Shown: positions 19,324-27,895 of the stretch, piece after piece
Position numbering within the stretch: position 1 is the first letter of the stretch
Layout: every line of letters begins with the position of its first letter
Assembly: GCA_036745275.1 (NCBI GenBank)
Contig: DAIOGK010000021.1
Coordinates: forward strand, 1 to 63,499
Origin: JAIUNP01 sp020161975
Lineage (GTDB): Bacteria > Pseudomonadota > Alphaproteobacteria > Rhizobiales > Beijerinckiaceae
DNA: 63,499 nt
Reading direction: 5' to 3'
The notes under the pieces: generated by a model
Databases searched by the model: none
The model's input: the letters and a program-made list of their open reading frames with translations, nothing else
Told to the model about the DNA's origin: nothing
Program-made: the position numbers and the translations under genes

Positions 19324-20076
19324 TCAAATCTCCTTCGCCACGCCCGGCGCGAAATCGGCGACCTTGCCGCCTCCGCTGCCAAGAGCCGCGCGAAAAGCAT
19401 CCGGCGTGCCGGTGAGCAGACCGAAAGTGCCCCAGTGACTGGGGATCAACATCCGCGCGTGAGATAGGTATCGCGAAGCGGCATAAGCCGCGCCTTTCGG
19501 CCCCATGGTGAAGCGGTCGCCGATGGGAATGATGACGATCTCCGGCTTCCAAAGATCATCGATCATCGCCATATCCGAAAACACATCCGTATCGCCCATA
19601 TGCCAGACGACCGGCGCACCCGGCAGGCGGATGATGGTGCCATTGGCACTGCCGAGCGCATGGGAAACGCCGTCTTCCAGCGCACCGGAGGAATGATCGG
19701 CGCGCGTGAGGGTGACGGAGACCCCGTCACTGTCCACGGTGCCGCCGGTGTTCATGAGTTCAAAGGCCGCCCCGGAATCCTCGCCGCCGTTCAGGGCAGC
19801 CGCCTTTCCCATCAGCCAGACGCCAAGATCGTAATTGCAGAACACCTTGGGTTGCTGGCGGATGGCGATGTCGGCCGCATCGCCTGTATGGTCCGAATGC
19901 CCATGCGTGATGACAAGATGCGTTATGCCATCTGTGACCGACGCATAGCGCCGGGAAACGCCCTCGCCGTCATTGCCCGCGAAAGTGGGATTGCCGTTCA
20001 GGAACGGGTCGACAAGGACGCGTTTGCCGCTGGCTTCGAGGGTGAAGGCCGAATGGCCGTGCCAGGTGATCTTCAT
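19324..20076 (-). CDS. UPF0173-type metal-dependent hydrolase (metallo-beta-lactamase fold)
   Basis: The 250-residue protein begins MKITWHGHSAFTLEASGKRV and holds the metal motif THGHSDHTGDA (HxHxDH) near residue 58, plus HMGDTDVF and GDRFTMGP, as in the UPF0173 hydrolases. It has two-metal hydrolase architecture with unknown substrate. It is divergent from ruvX, with an 80-bp shared promoter region at 20077-20155. Confidence 0.88.
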   Translation of the reverse strand: MKITWHGHSAFTLEASGKRVLVDPFLNGNPTFAGNDGEGVSRRYASVTDGITHLVITHGHSDHTGDAADIAIRQQPKVFCNYDLGVWLMGKAAALNGGEDSGAAFELMNTGGTVDSDGVSVTLTRADHSSGALEDGVSHALGSANGTIIRLPGAPVVWHMGDTDVFSDMAMIDDLWKPEIVIIPIGDRFTMGPKGAAYAASRYLSHARMLIPSHWGTFGLLTGTPDAFRAALGSGGGKVADFAPGVAKEI

Positions 20077-20155
20077 GTCGAAATGCCTCCCGATTTTTCT
20101 GCACCGCCGCAGGGACTATTGTAGGAGGGTGGCAGATCGAAGACGGGAGTGGCAA

Positions 20156-20632
20156 GTGGCAGACAACGTGATTTCACTGGAAGAGGCGGCGACACGCCTT
20201 CAGCGCGGCCAGCGTCTGCTCGGGCTCGATCTTGGCACCAAGACCATCGGCCTTGCGCTGTCCGACATCGAATTCCGCATTGCCACCGCCATGAAGACCC
20301 TGAAGCGCACGAAATTCCGCGAGGATGCGGCGGCGCTGGTGAAAATCGCCGGCGAACATCAGATTGCGGCTCTGGTGCTGGGGCTGCCACTGAACATGGA
20401 TGGCTCGGAAGGTCCACGCGCGCAGGCAACGCGCGCCTTTGTGCGCAATCTGGCGCCTATCCTGCCGTTGCCGGTCATTTATTGGGATGAACGCCTCTCC
20501 ACCGTCGCCGCCGAGCGCGCGCTGATCGCGGCGGACATGTCACGGGTAAAGCGCGGCGCGGTGATTGATGCCACCGCAGCCGCCTTTATTCTTCAGGGCG
20601 CACTGGACCGGCTCGCAAACCTGCGCGGCTAG
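20156..20632 (+). CDS. ruvX: Holliday junction resolvase-like protein RuvX (YqgF)
   Basis: The 158-residue RNase H-like protein has LLGLDLGTKTIGLALSD, GLPLNMDGSEGPRA, DERLSTVAAER and VIDATAAAFILQ, which supply the acidic catalytic residues of the YqgF/RuvX family. Members act in 16S rRNA 5'-end maturation or junction cleavage. I place the start at the GTG of GTGGCAGACAACGTG (20156); the longer open frame runs into the promoter of the divergent hydrolase. The end is only 27 bp from the convergent neighbour. Confidence 0.88.
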   Translation: MADNVISLEEAATRLQRGQRLLGLDLGTKTIGLALSDIEFRIATAMKTLKRTKFREDAAALVKIAGEHQIAALVLGLPLNMDGSEGPRAQATRAFVRNLAPILPLPVIYWDERLSTVAAERALIAADMSRVKRGAVIDATAAAFILQGALDRLANLRG

Positions 20633-20659
20633 GCGCAGGATCGCACGGGCACGCGCCCC

Positions 20660-21265
20660 TTATTGCGGCATCGGCGGCGGGCGTACGCCCGGCGGCAACA
20701 ATTCACCGGTGTAGGGGTTGGTGTAGCGATGGCGCGGGTTGTAGGGCTGCGACTGTTCCCACTGGACCCGATTGCGGGCTCCGGCGCGCTGCGGCGCCAC
20801 GGCATAGGGTGATGACGTATCGGCGGGCGGCGCCACCCGTCCGCGCTGGCGCGGCGCGTGATATTGCGGCTCCGAATAGCCATAGCCCGGGGCATAGCCA
20901 TACCCTTGGGAATAGCCATAGTTCGGCGCCGGCGCATAACCGTATCCCGGCGGCGGATAATCATCGTAGGCGTAATAGTCGCGGCGCTGGCGCGAATGTT
21001 GCGATGCTGCAAGCGCAGCGCCGCCAAGCACGAGCGCGCCGATAATTGCGGCAGCCGCTGCGCCGCCGTTGCCGCGATGGCGCCGAACATAACCATGGCG
21101 CGGCGGCGCACCGCGACGGTAGCGAACCTGCGCAACCTGCTCGCTGGCGCCAAGATCGCGGCTCATCGGAATCGGCTGGGCCTGAACGGGAGGCATGGTC
21201 GAAATGACCAATGCGCCCGACAGAAAGACAGCAGCGAGACGGCGGAACCCTGTAACCTGTGTCAT
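20660..21265 (-). CDS. Secreted Gly/Tyr/Pro-rich protein with glycine-alanine membrane segment
   Basis: The 201-residue protein has a signal peptide (FRRLAAVFLSGALVISTMPP, cleavage after VQA). A short hydrophobic Ala/Gly segment (AAAAAIIGALVLGGAALAAS), a tyrosine-glycine repeat zone (GYGYAP, NYGYSQGYGYAPGYGYS) and a C-terminal RHRYTNPYTGELLPPG tail follow. This layout recalls BA14K-like and other small rhizobial envelope proteins, but I do not assign a family. The ATG at 21265 is chosen for its signal peptide. Confidence 0.7.
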   Translation of the reverse strand: MTQVTGFRRLAAVFLSGALVISTMPPVQAQPIPMSRDLGASEQVAQVRYRRGAPPRHGYVRRHRGNGGAAAAAIIGALVLGGAALAASQHSRQRRDYYAYDDYPPPGYGYAPAPNYGYSQGYGYAPGYGYSEPQYHAPRQRGRVAPPADTSSPYAVAPQRAGARNRVQWEQSQPYNPRHRYTNPYTGELLPPGVRPPPMPQ

Positions 21266-21388
21266 GGCCTTTTCCCTGTACTCCTCAAGCGTGAGGCAGT
21301 AACGCTTTCTTAAGACCGGCGCCGTGAACCCGATCTGAACGGGGACCTTCACAGGCGCCAGCCATTTGCGAGCGGCTGACCCTACACC

Positions 21389-22312
21389 ATGCCTGGAATT
21401 CTCGACAGCGTGACGACGATCCTTCTGGTCACGATTCTGGGATGGTGGCTGCGCGATCGCGGGCATGTCACGGATGAGCACTGGCGCGGCTTCGAGCATA
21501 TCAGCTTTCAGGTGTTCTTTCCCGCGCTGATCATCTACGCGCTGGTAAAAGCTGATCTGAAATCGGTGCCTGCGTTGAATTTTGGCGCTGTCATGTTCGG
21601 CTCGGTCGCCTCCGCCGGCCTGGCCCTGCTGGCGGCCTATCCGCTGCTCAACCGGCGCTTCGGCATGAGCGGCCCGGCCTTTGCCTCGGTCTTTCAGGGG
21701 GCAATCCGCTGGAACACCTTCGTCGCCGTGGGGCTTGCGGATCAGCTTTTCGGCAAGCGCGGGCTGACTCTGTTTGCGGTGGCGATTGTCGCCATCATTC
21801 CGGCCATCAACGTTACGTCTGTGCTGATTCTGCGCCGCTTTGGTGAGGGGGACAAAGGCAGGCTGAGCGCCGTTGATCTTCTCAAGAACCCGTTCATTTG
21901 GTCCAGCATCGTCGGACTGACCATCAATGCCACCGGATTGCCGATGCCGACCGCGTTGATGACGGCGGCTGATATCTGCGGCAAGGCATCATTGCCGGCG
22001 GCACTGCTGCTGGTGGGCAGTGGTCTTCGGCTGGCCGATCTTGGCCGTCCGTCAATGCCGGTGCTGCTGTCCTCCGGCATCAAGTTGATCGGCCTGCCGA
22101 TGCTGGCGGCGGGGATAGGCCGCCTTGCCGGGCTGACAGGGCCGGATCTCGGCGTCCTGCTGGTCTGCACGGCAGTGCCGACGGCGGGCGCGGCCTATAT
22201 CATGACACGACTGATGGGCGGGGATTCGCGGCTGATGGCGGCCATCATCACCTTCGAGACAATTGCCTGTGCGGTGACATTGCCGGCGATGCTGCTGCTT
22301 CTGGGAGGGTGA
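21389..22312 (+). CDS. AEC family (auxin efflux carrier-like) permease
   Basis: The 307-residue protein is made of about ten hydrophobic helices in two five-helix bundles. It opens with SVTTILLVTILGWWLRDRG, then HISFQVFFPALIIYALVKAD, the usual AEC start. Family members export or import small organic acids and amino acids by secondary transport. A second, unlinked AEC paralog lies at 25368. The substrate cannot be inferred. Confidence 0.85.
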   Translation: MPGILDSVTTILLVTILGWWLRDRGHVTDEHWRGFEHISFQVFFPALIIYALVKADLKSVPALNFGAVMFGSVASAGLALLAAYPLLNRRFGMSGPAFASVFQGAIRWNTFVAVGLADQLFGKRGLTLFAVAIVAIIPAINVTSVLILRRFGEGDKGRLSAVDLLKNPFIWSSIVGLTINATGLPMPTALMTAADICGKASLPAALLLVGSGLRLADLGRPSMPVLLSSGIKLIGLPMLAAGIGRLAGLTGPDLGVLLVCTAVPTAGAAYIMTRLMGGDSRLMAAIITFETIACAVTLPAMLLLLGG

Positions 22313-22369
22313 GGCATTCCTGCCGCGTCGCGGCAGTGCAGCGCGCCCTCGAATCGAACCGGGGAGCCG

Positions 22370-23728
22370 TCAATCGATGGCGGCGCGCTCGCCGGCGCGG
22401 AGGAAGGTGGCCGGATCCACGGCCTCGTCGTCGATGCGCACCTCATAGTGCAGATGGGGGCCGGTGGAACGCCCGGACGAGCCGACCAGCCCCACCACAT
22501 CGCCTTTGGAAACCCGGTCGCCGACGCTGACTTCAATGGCCGAGAGATGTGCGAAGCGCGTCGTCATGCCGTAACCATGGTCGATCTCGACCATGCGGCC
22601 ATAACCGCCCACCCAGTCCGCCTCGATCACCTTGCCATCCGCAGTCGCGCGGGCCGGTGTGCCGGTCGAGGCGCGGAAATCGAGGCCGGCGTGCAAGGCA
22701 AGGCCGCGCGTGAATGGATCTGAACGGGCGCCGAAGCCGCTGGTGGTGTCATAGCCGCGCGGCAACGGGCGACGAACGGGCAGCGCACGAACGACATGTC
22801 CGAGGCGCTCGGTCTCCTCAAGGTACGTTTGTGCGGCAGCCAGCGATTTTTCAAACTGCACCGCCTCCGCACTGGTCAGCGGAATGAGCGGACCGCCCAT
22901 TGCGGTTTCGGTATTGGCTTTGGCCGGCGTTTTCAGGAAGCGCGCGACATTGAGGCCGGTGTTATCGATCATGCTGCGGTAGCGGCGGGCAGAGATCTGC
23001 GCCTTGCTCTCGATGCCGCGCAACTGCGCCATTTGCGTTGTTGCCATCATGGTCGCGCTGGTCTGTGCCTGTTCCAGAATGAGAGGCAGCGAACGGCGAT
23101 CCACATGCGTCAGGTGCGGGCTGGGCAGGGCAAGTGTCTTGGGCACGGCGTTCGGCGCGCCGGTGGAAGTGCGCAGGCCCGGTTCTTCCGGCATCGGCTT
23201 GGCGCGCGGCTGCGCATCCTTTGTAGCGGCCGGCGTCCCGAGCGGCATGAAGGCATTGATGGTGCCGGTGACATCGGGCTTCGGCGCCGCTGGAACGCGC
23301 GCCTCCGGAACCGCAATGCCAGCGCGCGAGGCATCATCCGCGATGCGGGCAATCAGCGCCTGGCGCGATTCAAGCTGGACCTGCCGGTTGATGAGTTCGT
23401 GCAGCTTTGCTTCAACCGTGTCCTGATCGACAAGCTGCCGGCCCGCAACCCGGTCGATGTGGGTGCGAAGCTGGGCAATCCGGTCCTCATAGGCATATTG
23501 CATCCGGGCCTGACCGGAGAGGACCGAGCGCAGAACCTCATCCTTTGAAAAGATGTAGAGGCCGGAGACAACAGCGGCCATGCAGACGAGCAGCATCAGG
23601 CCAACCAGGCTGCCGAACGTTGCGGGGCTGATTTCGAACTGGCGCACACCCTTGCGGCTGCGATACTCGACGGCGAGCGTTGCCGTTGAATTGGCAAATG
23701 AGCGGGCGCGAGGCATGGACTTCTGCAT
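22370..23728 (-). CDS. M23 family (LytM-domain) peptidase with N-terminal membrane anchor
   Basis: The 452-residue protein starts at MQKSMPRARSF. One transmembrane helix (about 42-62, GSLVGLMLLVCMAAVVSGLYIF) is followed by a coiled-coil region and a C-terminal M23 domain with HAGLDFRASTGTPARATADG and GPHLHYEVRIDD. These hold the zinc ligands HxxxD and HxH, so it should be an active periplasmic peptidoglycan endopeptidase. A longer start at 23761 is possible. A CtrA-box-like site lies 65 bp upstream. Confidence 0.85.
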   Translation of the reverse strand: MQKSMPRARSFANSTATLAVEYRSRKGVRQFEISPATFGSLVGLMLLVCMAAVVSGLYIFSKDEVLRSVLSGQARMQYAYEDRIAQLRTHIDRVAGRQLVDQDTVEAKLHELINRQVQLESRQALIARIADDASRAGIAVPEARVPAAPKPDVTGTINAFMPLGTPAATKDAQPRAKPMPEEPGLRTSTGAPNAVPKTLALPSPHLTHVDRRSLPLILEQAQTSATMMATTQMAQLRGIESKAQISARRYRSMIDNTGLNVARFLKTPAKANTETAMGGPLIPLTSAEAVQFEKSLAAAQTYLEETERLGHVVRALPVRRPLPRGYDTTSGFGARSDPFTRGLALHAGLDFRASTGTPARATADGKVIEADWVGGYGRMVEIDHGYGMTTRFAHLSAIEVSVGDRVSKGDVVGLVGSSGRSTGPHLHYEVRIDDEAVDPATFLRAGERAAID

Positions 23729-23792
23729 CGGAACAACTCGAAACTTGGCGTCACAGGACAAGTACGGACTGCTTCGATAAGACCCCAGTAAG

Positions 23793-23808
23793 GTTAATCG
23801 ACCGCTAA
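23793..23808 (-). promoter_or_regulatory. CtrA-box-like site upstream of the M23 peptidase
   Basis: Read on the minus strand the site is TTAG-N7-TTAAC, one change from the CtrA consensus TTAA-N7-TTAAC. It is 65 bp before the chosen ATG. CtrA commonly controls cell-envelope and division genes in alphaproteobacteria. The assignment rests on a single sequence match. Confidence 0.35.
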
Positions 23809-23889
23809 GCGGAACAAGTTGAGGTTGTTTTCATTTGCAGCATAAGGGACGAAAGCCCAGTCACCCATGCGCCGTGCGGGAGCGAGCGG

Positions 23890-24693
23890 TCAGAACAGCG
23901 TGTTGACGCCAATCCGGTAGATGTCGCCACGATTGAGGAACTTGTAGCTCGTTGAGAGGGCCGGGTTGCCCTGATCGCGCAATGTGACGATGCGGTCGCC
24001 GAACTGGTAGTGCAGATATTCCCCGCGCAGTGTGATCGAGCGCGAAATTGCGACCTCGACACCGGCGCCCAGCGCCCAGCCGGTGCGGGTTGAGGAATCG
24101 CTGGTGGCGCTGTTGACCTGGGTTGTCGTGGTGGTGCCGCCCGAGAGCGGCACGGTGTTGATAACCGCGACCTGTGCCGCAGAGGTGCGCAACTGGCTGA
24201 AGGCAAGGCCGCCGGTGCCATAGACGAGCATCCGGTCGAGCACGGCATAGCCGGCGCGCGCCCGCAGGGTCGCCAGCCAGCTTGCCTGTGATTTGAGGTT
24301 GATCGTCTCGGTCCGCGTGACAGACAAGGTGGGGAGCGAAGCCCGGTGAACGGCGCTCGACTGGCCATCGCTGTTACTTCCCAGCAGGCTGATATCCGCT
24401 TCGACGCCTGCCACGAACCGCCCGGCCTGGAAATTGTAGCCCACGCCGACGCCCCCCATCAGCCCCTTCGGCGACAGGTCGAAACGCCGGAATCCGGCGG
24501 CCTCGAAAGACCCCGCCGCATAGCCGGTGTAGCTCGAAAGATTGCCGCCAAGCGGGGAAGCGATGTGTCCGATATGCCCGCCGAAGCTGAAGCCGGCCCA
24601 GCTGAAACTCGGTTCGGGGCGGTAAAAATCCGCCGCGCCGGCAGACGAGGCAAGCGTGGCCAGAACAGCAGCGAGGAGGTGACGGCGGGACAT
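23890..24693 (-). CDS. Omp25/RopB-like outer-membrane beta-barrel protein
   Basis: The 267-residue protein has a signal peptide (MSRRHLLAAVLATLASSAGA) and a mature chain starting ADFYRPEPSFSWAGFSFGGHIG, typical of the small eight-stranded Omp25/Omp31-like barrels of Hyphomicrobiales. It shows alternating strand pattern, GVGVGYNFQAGRFVAGVEADIS and a terminal aromatic, VNTLF. The upstream ATG at 24744 would bury the signal peptide, so 24693 is preferred. It shares an upstream motif with hspQ. Confidence 0.85.
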   Translation of the reverse strand: MSRRHLLAAVLATLASSAGAADFYRPEPSFSWAGFSFGGHIGHIASPLGGNLSSYTGYAAGSFEAAGFRRFDLSPKGLMGGVGVGYNFQAGRFVAGVEADISLLGSNSDGQSSAVHRASLPTLSVTRTETINLKSQASWLATLRARAGYAVLDRMLVYGTGGLAFSQLRTSAAQVAVINTVPLSGGTTTTTQVNSATSDSSTRTGWALGAGVEVAISRSITLRGEYLHYQFGDRIVTLRDQGNPALSTSYKFLNRGDIYRIGVNTLF

Positions 24694-24732
24694 GGGCAAA
24701 CTCCGGAGCCGGCGCAACTCCGCGCCGTCCTT

Positions 24733-24769
24733 CGTCAAATGCACCCGTTTCCGGTAAAGTCCCGTTCAC
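24733..24769 (-). promoter_or_regulatory. Bipartite upstream motif of the Omp25-like gene
   Basis: On the minus strand the blocks are GTGAACGGGACTTTACCG and GTGCATTTGACG. The first contains a TGAA-N7-TTAC half-match to the CtrA consensus. The same two blocks occur upstream of hspQ (25242-25292) with wider spacing, indicating shared promoter or operator elements. It ends about 40 bp before the Omp start. Confidence 0.35.
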
Positions 24770-24861
24770 CTTCAGTTGCGGCCAGGGGCTTATTCGCAGG
24801 CAAGGTAAACCGATGGTTGCGGCTGGCGCGGATCCTGGTCCAGCGGCGCACAGTCAATCCG

Positions 24862-25191
24862 TCAGTGCATCGGCCCGCGCTTGGACGAGAACGAGCCGTC
24901 CTTGTTCTGCACAAAGGATTCCTGAATTTGCGGATGCCGCAACGGTTCGTCCGACGTGTCCGGAACGAGGTTTTGTTCCGAAACATAGGCGACATACTCG
25001 GTTTCATCGTTCTCGGCATAGAGGTGGTAGAAGGGTTGATCCTTCCTGGGGCGGATGTCCTTGGGGATCGCCTCCCACCACTCCTCGGTGTTGGCGAACA
25101 CCGGATCGATGTCGAAGACGACGCCACGGAACGGATAAAGCCTGTGGCGGACAACCTGACCGATACTGAACTTGGCCGCTCGAAAAGCCAT
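24862..25191 (-). CDS. hspQ: Heat shock protein HspQ
   Basis: The 109-residue protein carries the HspQ/YccV hemimethylated-DNA-binding fold: KFSIGQVVRHRLYPFRGVVFDIDP, FYHLYAEND, YVAYVSEQNL. In enterobacteria HspQ is a heat-induced adaptor of the Lon protease. The ATG at 25191 is chosen because AGGAG lies seven bases upstream; a GTG one codon earlier is a poorer start. It is monocistronic, with a conserved upstream motif at 25242-25292. Confidence 0.9.
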   Translation of the reverse strand: MAFRAAKFSIGQVVRHRLYPFRGVVFDIDPVFANTEEWWEAIPKDIRPRKDQPFYHLYAENDETEYVAYVSEQNLVPDTSDEPLRHPQIQESFVQNKDGSFSSKRGPMH

Positions 25192-25241
25192 CACTCAACT
25201 CCTGATGCTGGGGGCAGCGCATAGGTCAACCCTGTGCCCAA

Positions 25242-25292
25242 CGTCAATTGCACTCATATCACGGGTTTTTTGTTCGGTAAAATCCCGTTAAC
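25242..25292 (-). promoter_or_regulatory. Bipartite upstream motif of hspQ
   Basis: On the minus strand the blocks are GTTAACGGGATTTTACCG and GTGCAATTGACG, matching the motif before the Omp25-like gene (16 of 18 and 11 of 12 identical). TTAA-N7-TTAC within it is one base from the CtrA consensus. No sigma-32 promoter was recognised. Confidence 0.35.
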
Positions 25293-25367
25293 GATTGACC
25301 CTGACCCCGGAAGGGTGCAGAGGCATCCACACTCATTTGGTTAGAGAGCAAAGAATTTGCCGCACCC

Positions 25368-26333
25368 ATGCTGAACGTCCTCAACCTCGCGCTTCCGTTC
25401 TTCGGGCTGATCGTGCTCGGTTTCTTCTGTGGCAAGATCAAACGTTTGCCCGAGAGCGGTCTGGCGTGGATGAATTTCTACATCGTCTATGTCGCGCTGC
25501 CGCCGCTGTTCTTCCGGCTGATTGCCGCGACCCCGTTCGAGGAATTGCAGAACTGGTGGTTCGTGATCGGCACCACGCTGTCCACCTATCTTGTTTTCGT
25601 GCTGTCGCTCGGCATCGGACTGGCCTTCTACAAGGGGGATCTCAGGCCGGCGACCATTCAGGCGGTACTCGGCGCATATTCCAACATCGGCTATATGGGG
25701 CCGGGGTTGACGCTGGCTGCGCTCGGCCCGAAGGCCGCCGTTCCCACCGCGCTGATCTTCGTGTTCGATAATGCGCTGTTGTTTTCGCTCATCCCGTTCC
25801 TGATGGCGTTGGGGGCAAGCGAGAAGCTGGATGTCTGGGGCACGATGAAACTGGTTGTCTGGCGCATTGTCAGCCACCCGTTCAACATTGCCACCTTCAT
25901 TGCGGTGCTTGCGGCGTACTTCCAGTATCATCCGCCGGCCGCCATCGACACGATGATCACCTACCTGAAGAACTCGGCGGCGCCGGTGGCGCTGTTTGCC
26001 CTGGGCGTAACGGTGGCCTCGCGCGATATGGGCAAAGTGCCGCGCGAATTGCCAATCCACCTCTTCATCAAGCTGATCCTGCACCCGCTGATCGTTTGGG
26101 TGCTGCTGTCGCTGATCGGCGGCTTCGAGCGGGAGTGGGTCTATACGGCGATCCTGATGGCAGCCTTGCCGCCGGCGCTGAATGTCTTTGTCGTGGCGCG
26201 GCAATATGACGTCTATATCGAAAACGCCTCGACCGGCATTTTGATCGGCACGCTGGTTTCGATCATCACGGTGACGGGGCTGCTCTACCTGCTGACGACG
26301 AACGCCCTGCCATTGAACCTCTTTGGTCGGTAG
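25368..26333 (+). CDS. AEC family permease (second copy)
   Basis: The 321-residue protein has the ten-helix AEC layout: LALPFFGLIVLGFFCGKIKR at the start, NFYIVYVALPPLFFRLIA, and SNIGYMGPGLTLAALG in the middle. It is only distantly similar to the copy at 21389, so it is probably not a recent duplication. The ATG at 25368 gives the family start. Substrate unknown. Confidence 0.85.
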   Translation: MLNVLNLALPFFGLIVLGFFCGKIKRLPESGLAWMNFYIVYVALPPLFFRLIAATPFEELQNWWFVIGTTLSTYLVFVLSLGIGLAFYKGDLRPATIQAVLGAYSNIGYMGPGLTLAALGPKAAVPTALIFVFDNALLFSLIPFLMALGASEKLDVWGTMKLVVWRIVSHPFNIATFIAVLAAYFQYHPPAAIDTMITYLKNSAAPVALFALGVTVASRDMGKVPRELPIHLFIKLILHPLIVWVLLSLIGGFEREWVYTAILMAALPPALNVFVVARQYDVYIENASTGILIGTLVSIITVTGLLYLLTTNALPLNLFGR

Positions 26334-26387
26334 GGAACCGTCCCTTGCCTTCGCTGGTGCGGCTCCTCTTTCAGGATGTCCGGGCGC

Positions 26388-26417
26388 AAAAAAGAGGCCG
26401 GGATTTGCATCCCGGCC
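26388..26417 (-). terminator. Rho-independent terminator of the porin gene
   Basis: On the minus strand GGCCGGGAT (26417-26409) pairs with ATCCCGGCC (26404-26396) and is followed by TCTTTTTT. It ends the leftward porin transcript and may also block readthrough from the convergent AEC gene. Confidence 0.85.
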
Positions 26418-26445
26418 GAGGTTGAACGCGACGGGTCTCGTCGGG

Positions 26446-27714
26446 TCAGAAATGGAGGCGCGCACCGAAGGTCCAGGTATCGGACCGGACACGCGGATCG
26501 GCGGAGGTTTTCAGCCGCACTAGCGGCACGAAATCGGATGAATGGACATATTCGGCGGCCAGCGAAATCTGCTTGTGCGGTTTGATCTCAAGCCCGGCCA
26601 CCCACTGCTTCATCTCGTGCCAGGTCGAATTGTCCGGCCCCTGCGAGCCACGGCTGAAGCCGACCGAGGCAATTGTCGTCCAGCCTTGAATGGTTGTGGT
26701 GTAGCGGCCCTGAACGGTCATCGCCGTGACCCTGGCGCCGCCGGCCGGCCAGTCCTTGACGGTGCTGGTATATTCGGCCTGCACGTCAAAGCCCTTGTAG
26801 CTCACCATGCCGTTGACATCCCACGCACCATTGGTGATCCGCTTGCCGGCCAGCGCGATATCGCGCGAGGTGTGATGGGCGAGGGTGGAATCGTAGATCG
26901 TGCCGTTGAGATAGCCGCCGCCAAGCTTGACGATCAGGCTGTCGCCGAAATCCCAGGTTTTGGAGCCGTTCACGGAAAAGTTGCCGATGCTGCCGCGCCG
27001 ATGGTCGGAATCGGCAACGCGGAGCTGGCGCCCGCCACCGAAGGCCGTGGCTGTGATGTGCCAGCCATCCTTCTTGTAGCCGACAAGAAACTGCCCGTCT
27101 TCGGCCTGCGCGTTGAAGTAATGATTCGTCATGGAATGGACGAACGGGTTGAACGAGCGCATGTCACCGAAGTCGATCGAGTTCTTGCCAAACGAGGCAT
27201 AGACCGGGAACTGCTTCAGGTTGCCGACCGACAGAAAAGCCTTGCGAGCCTGCCAGTGATCCTGCCCCGGATAAACAAGATCAGTGTAGACCACCTCGAC
27301 AAAGCCTGTGAGCCATTCGGTCGGAACCATCGTCAGGCCGATGTGGGCGTTGTTCCACAGGAACTCGCCCGCACGCCTTTGCCGTTTATGCTTGGTGGGG
27401 AACTGCCCGAGAAGCGGGAACTTCCCGATGATGTTGGTGCGCTCCATGTTCTCCGAGAAGCGGGCGAGCGCGCCGATATAGAGCTTCCCGGCCATGAGTT
27501 CGCCGCTCTCCACCGCTTCCAGCGGCGCGACGGCCTTGCCGTTGACGTGCCACTGCCAGTCCAGAATCTTGCCGGAATAGTCCGGCGCGATATCGATGAA
27601 CGATCTTAGGCCAAGTTCGGCTGGCGGCGGAGGCGCATCGCCGGCCTTGCCGGTGACGGCAGTCCCGAGAAGCGCAAGAGCGGATAGCGAGAGAGTGCTG
27701 GGTCTGTGCAACAT
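26446..27714 (-). CDS. Outer-membrane beta-barrel porin, LbtU-like
   Basis: The 422-residue protein has a signal peptide (SLSALALLGTAVTGKAG) and a chain dominated by amphipathic strands ending in the aromatic terminus RSDTWTFGARLHF, as expected for BamA insertion. The block AFLSVGNLKQFPVYASFGKNS resembles LbtU-type siderophore porins (inference; a remote family match). It is divergent from a P-type metal ATPase, with Irr-box-like palindromes in the 180-bp shared control region. An intrinsic terminator follows. Confidence 0.7.
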   Translation of the reverse strand: MLHRPSTLSLSALALLGTAVTGKAGDAPPPPAELGLRSFIDIAPDYSGKILDWQWHVNGKAVAPLEAVESGELMAGKLYIGALARFSENMERTNIIGKFPLLGQFPTKHKRQRRAGEFLWNNAHIGLTMVPTEWLTGFVEVVYTDLVYPGQDHWQARKAFLSVGNLKQFPVYASFGKNSIDFGDMRSFNPFVHSMTNHYFNAQAEDGQFLVGYKKDGWHITATAFGGGRQLRVADSDHRRGSIGNFSVNGSKTWDFGDSLIVKLGGGYLNGTIYDSTLAHHTSRDIALAGKRITNGAWDVNGMVSYKGFDVQAEYTSTVKDWPAGGARVTAMTVQGRYTTTIQGWTTIASVGFSRGSQGPDNSTWHEMKQWVAGLEIKPHKQISLAAEYVHSSDFVPLVRLKTSADPRVRSDTWTFGARLHF

Positions 27715-27837
27715 AGTCTACCCTGAAACTTGGGAAGAACATAAATTGTTAGCGTTAATGCTTGGTTGCCCGTTCTTGCGCGCACGCGTTCCTTTCTGAC
27801 CCTGCGGTGCTTCCACGGACCGTGCTTGCCTCAAGAA

Positions 27838-27876
27838 TGCGGAATTATTCCAGATTAGGTTTGGAATCATTCTAAA
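27838..27876. promoter_or_regulatory. Two tandem Irr-box (ICE)-like palindromes in the porin/ATPase control region
   Basis: TTTGGAATCATTCTAAA (27860-27876) differs from the Irr-box consensus TTTAGAA-N3-TTCTAAA at one conserved position. A weaker palindrome with core GGAATTATTCC sits at 27838-27854, its centre 22 bp away, two helical turns. The strong box ends 19 bp before the ATG of the ATPase, where a bound regulator would block transcription or initiation. Irr is the heme/iron-responsive regulator of Rhizobiales. Confidence 0.65.
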
Positions 27877-27895
27877 TTAGGTTTAAGAGGGCGGC

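Noticed and set aside
20858..21313. Plus-strand frames opposite the Gly/Tyr-rich secreted protein
   Set aside because: They arise from the complement of GYGY/PPG repeats and lack starts with ribosome sites.
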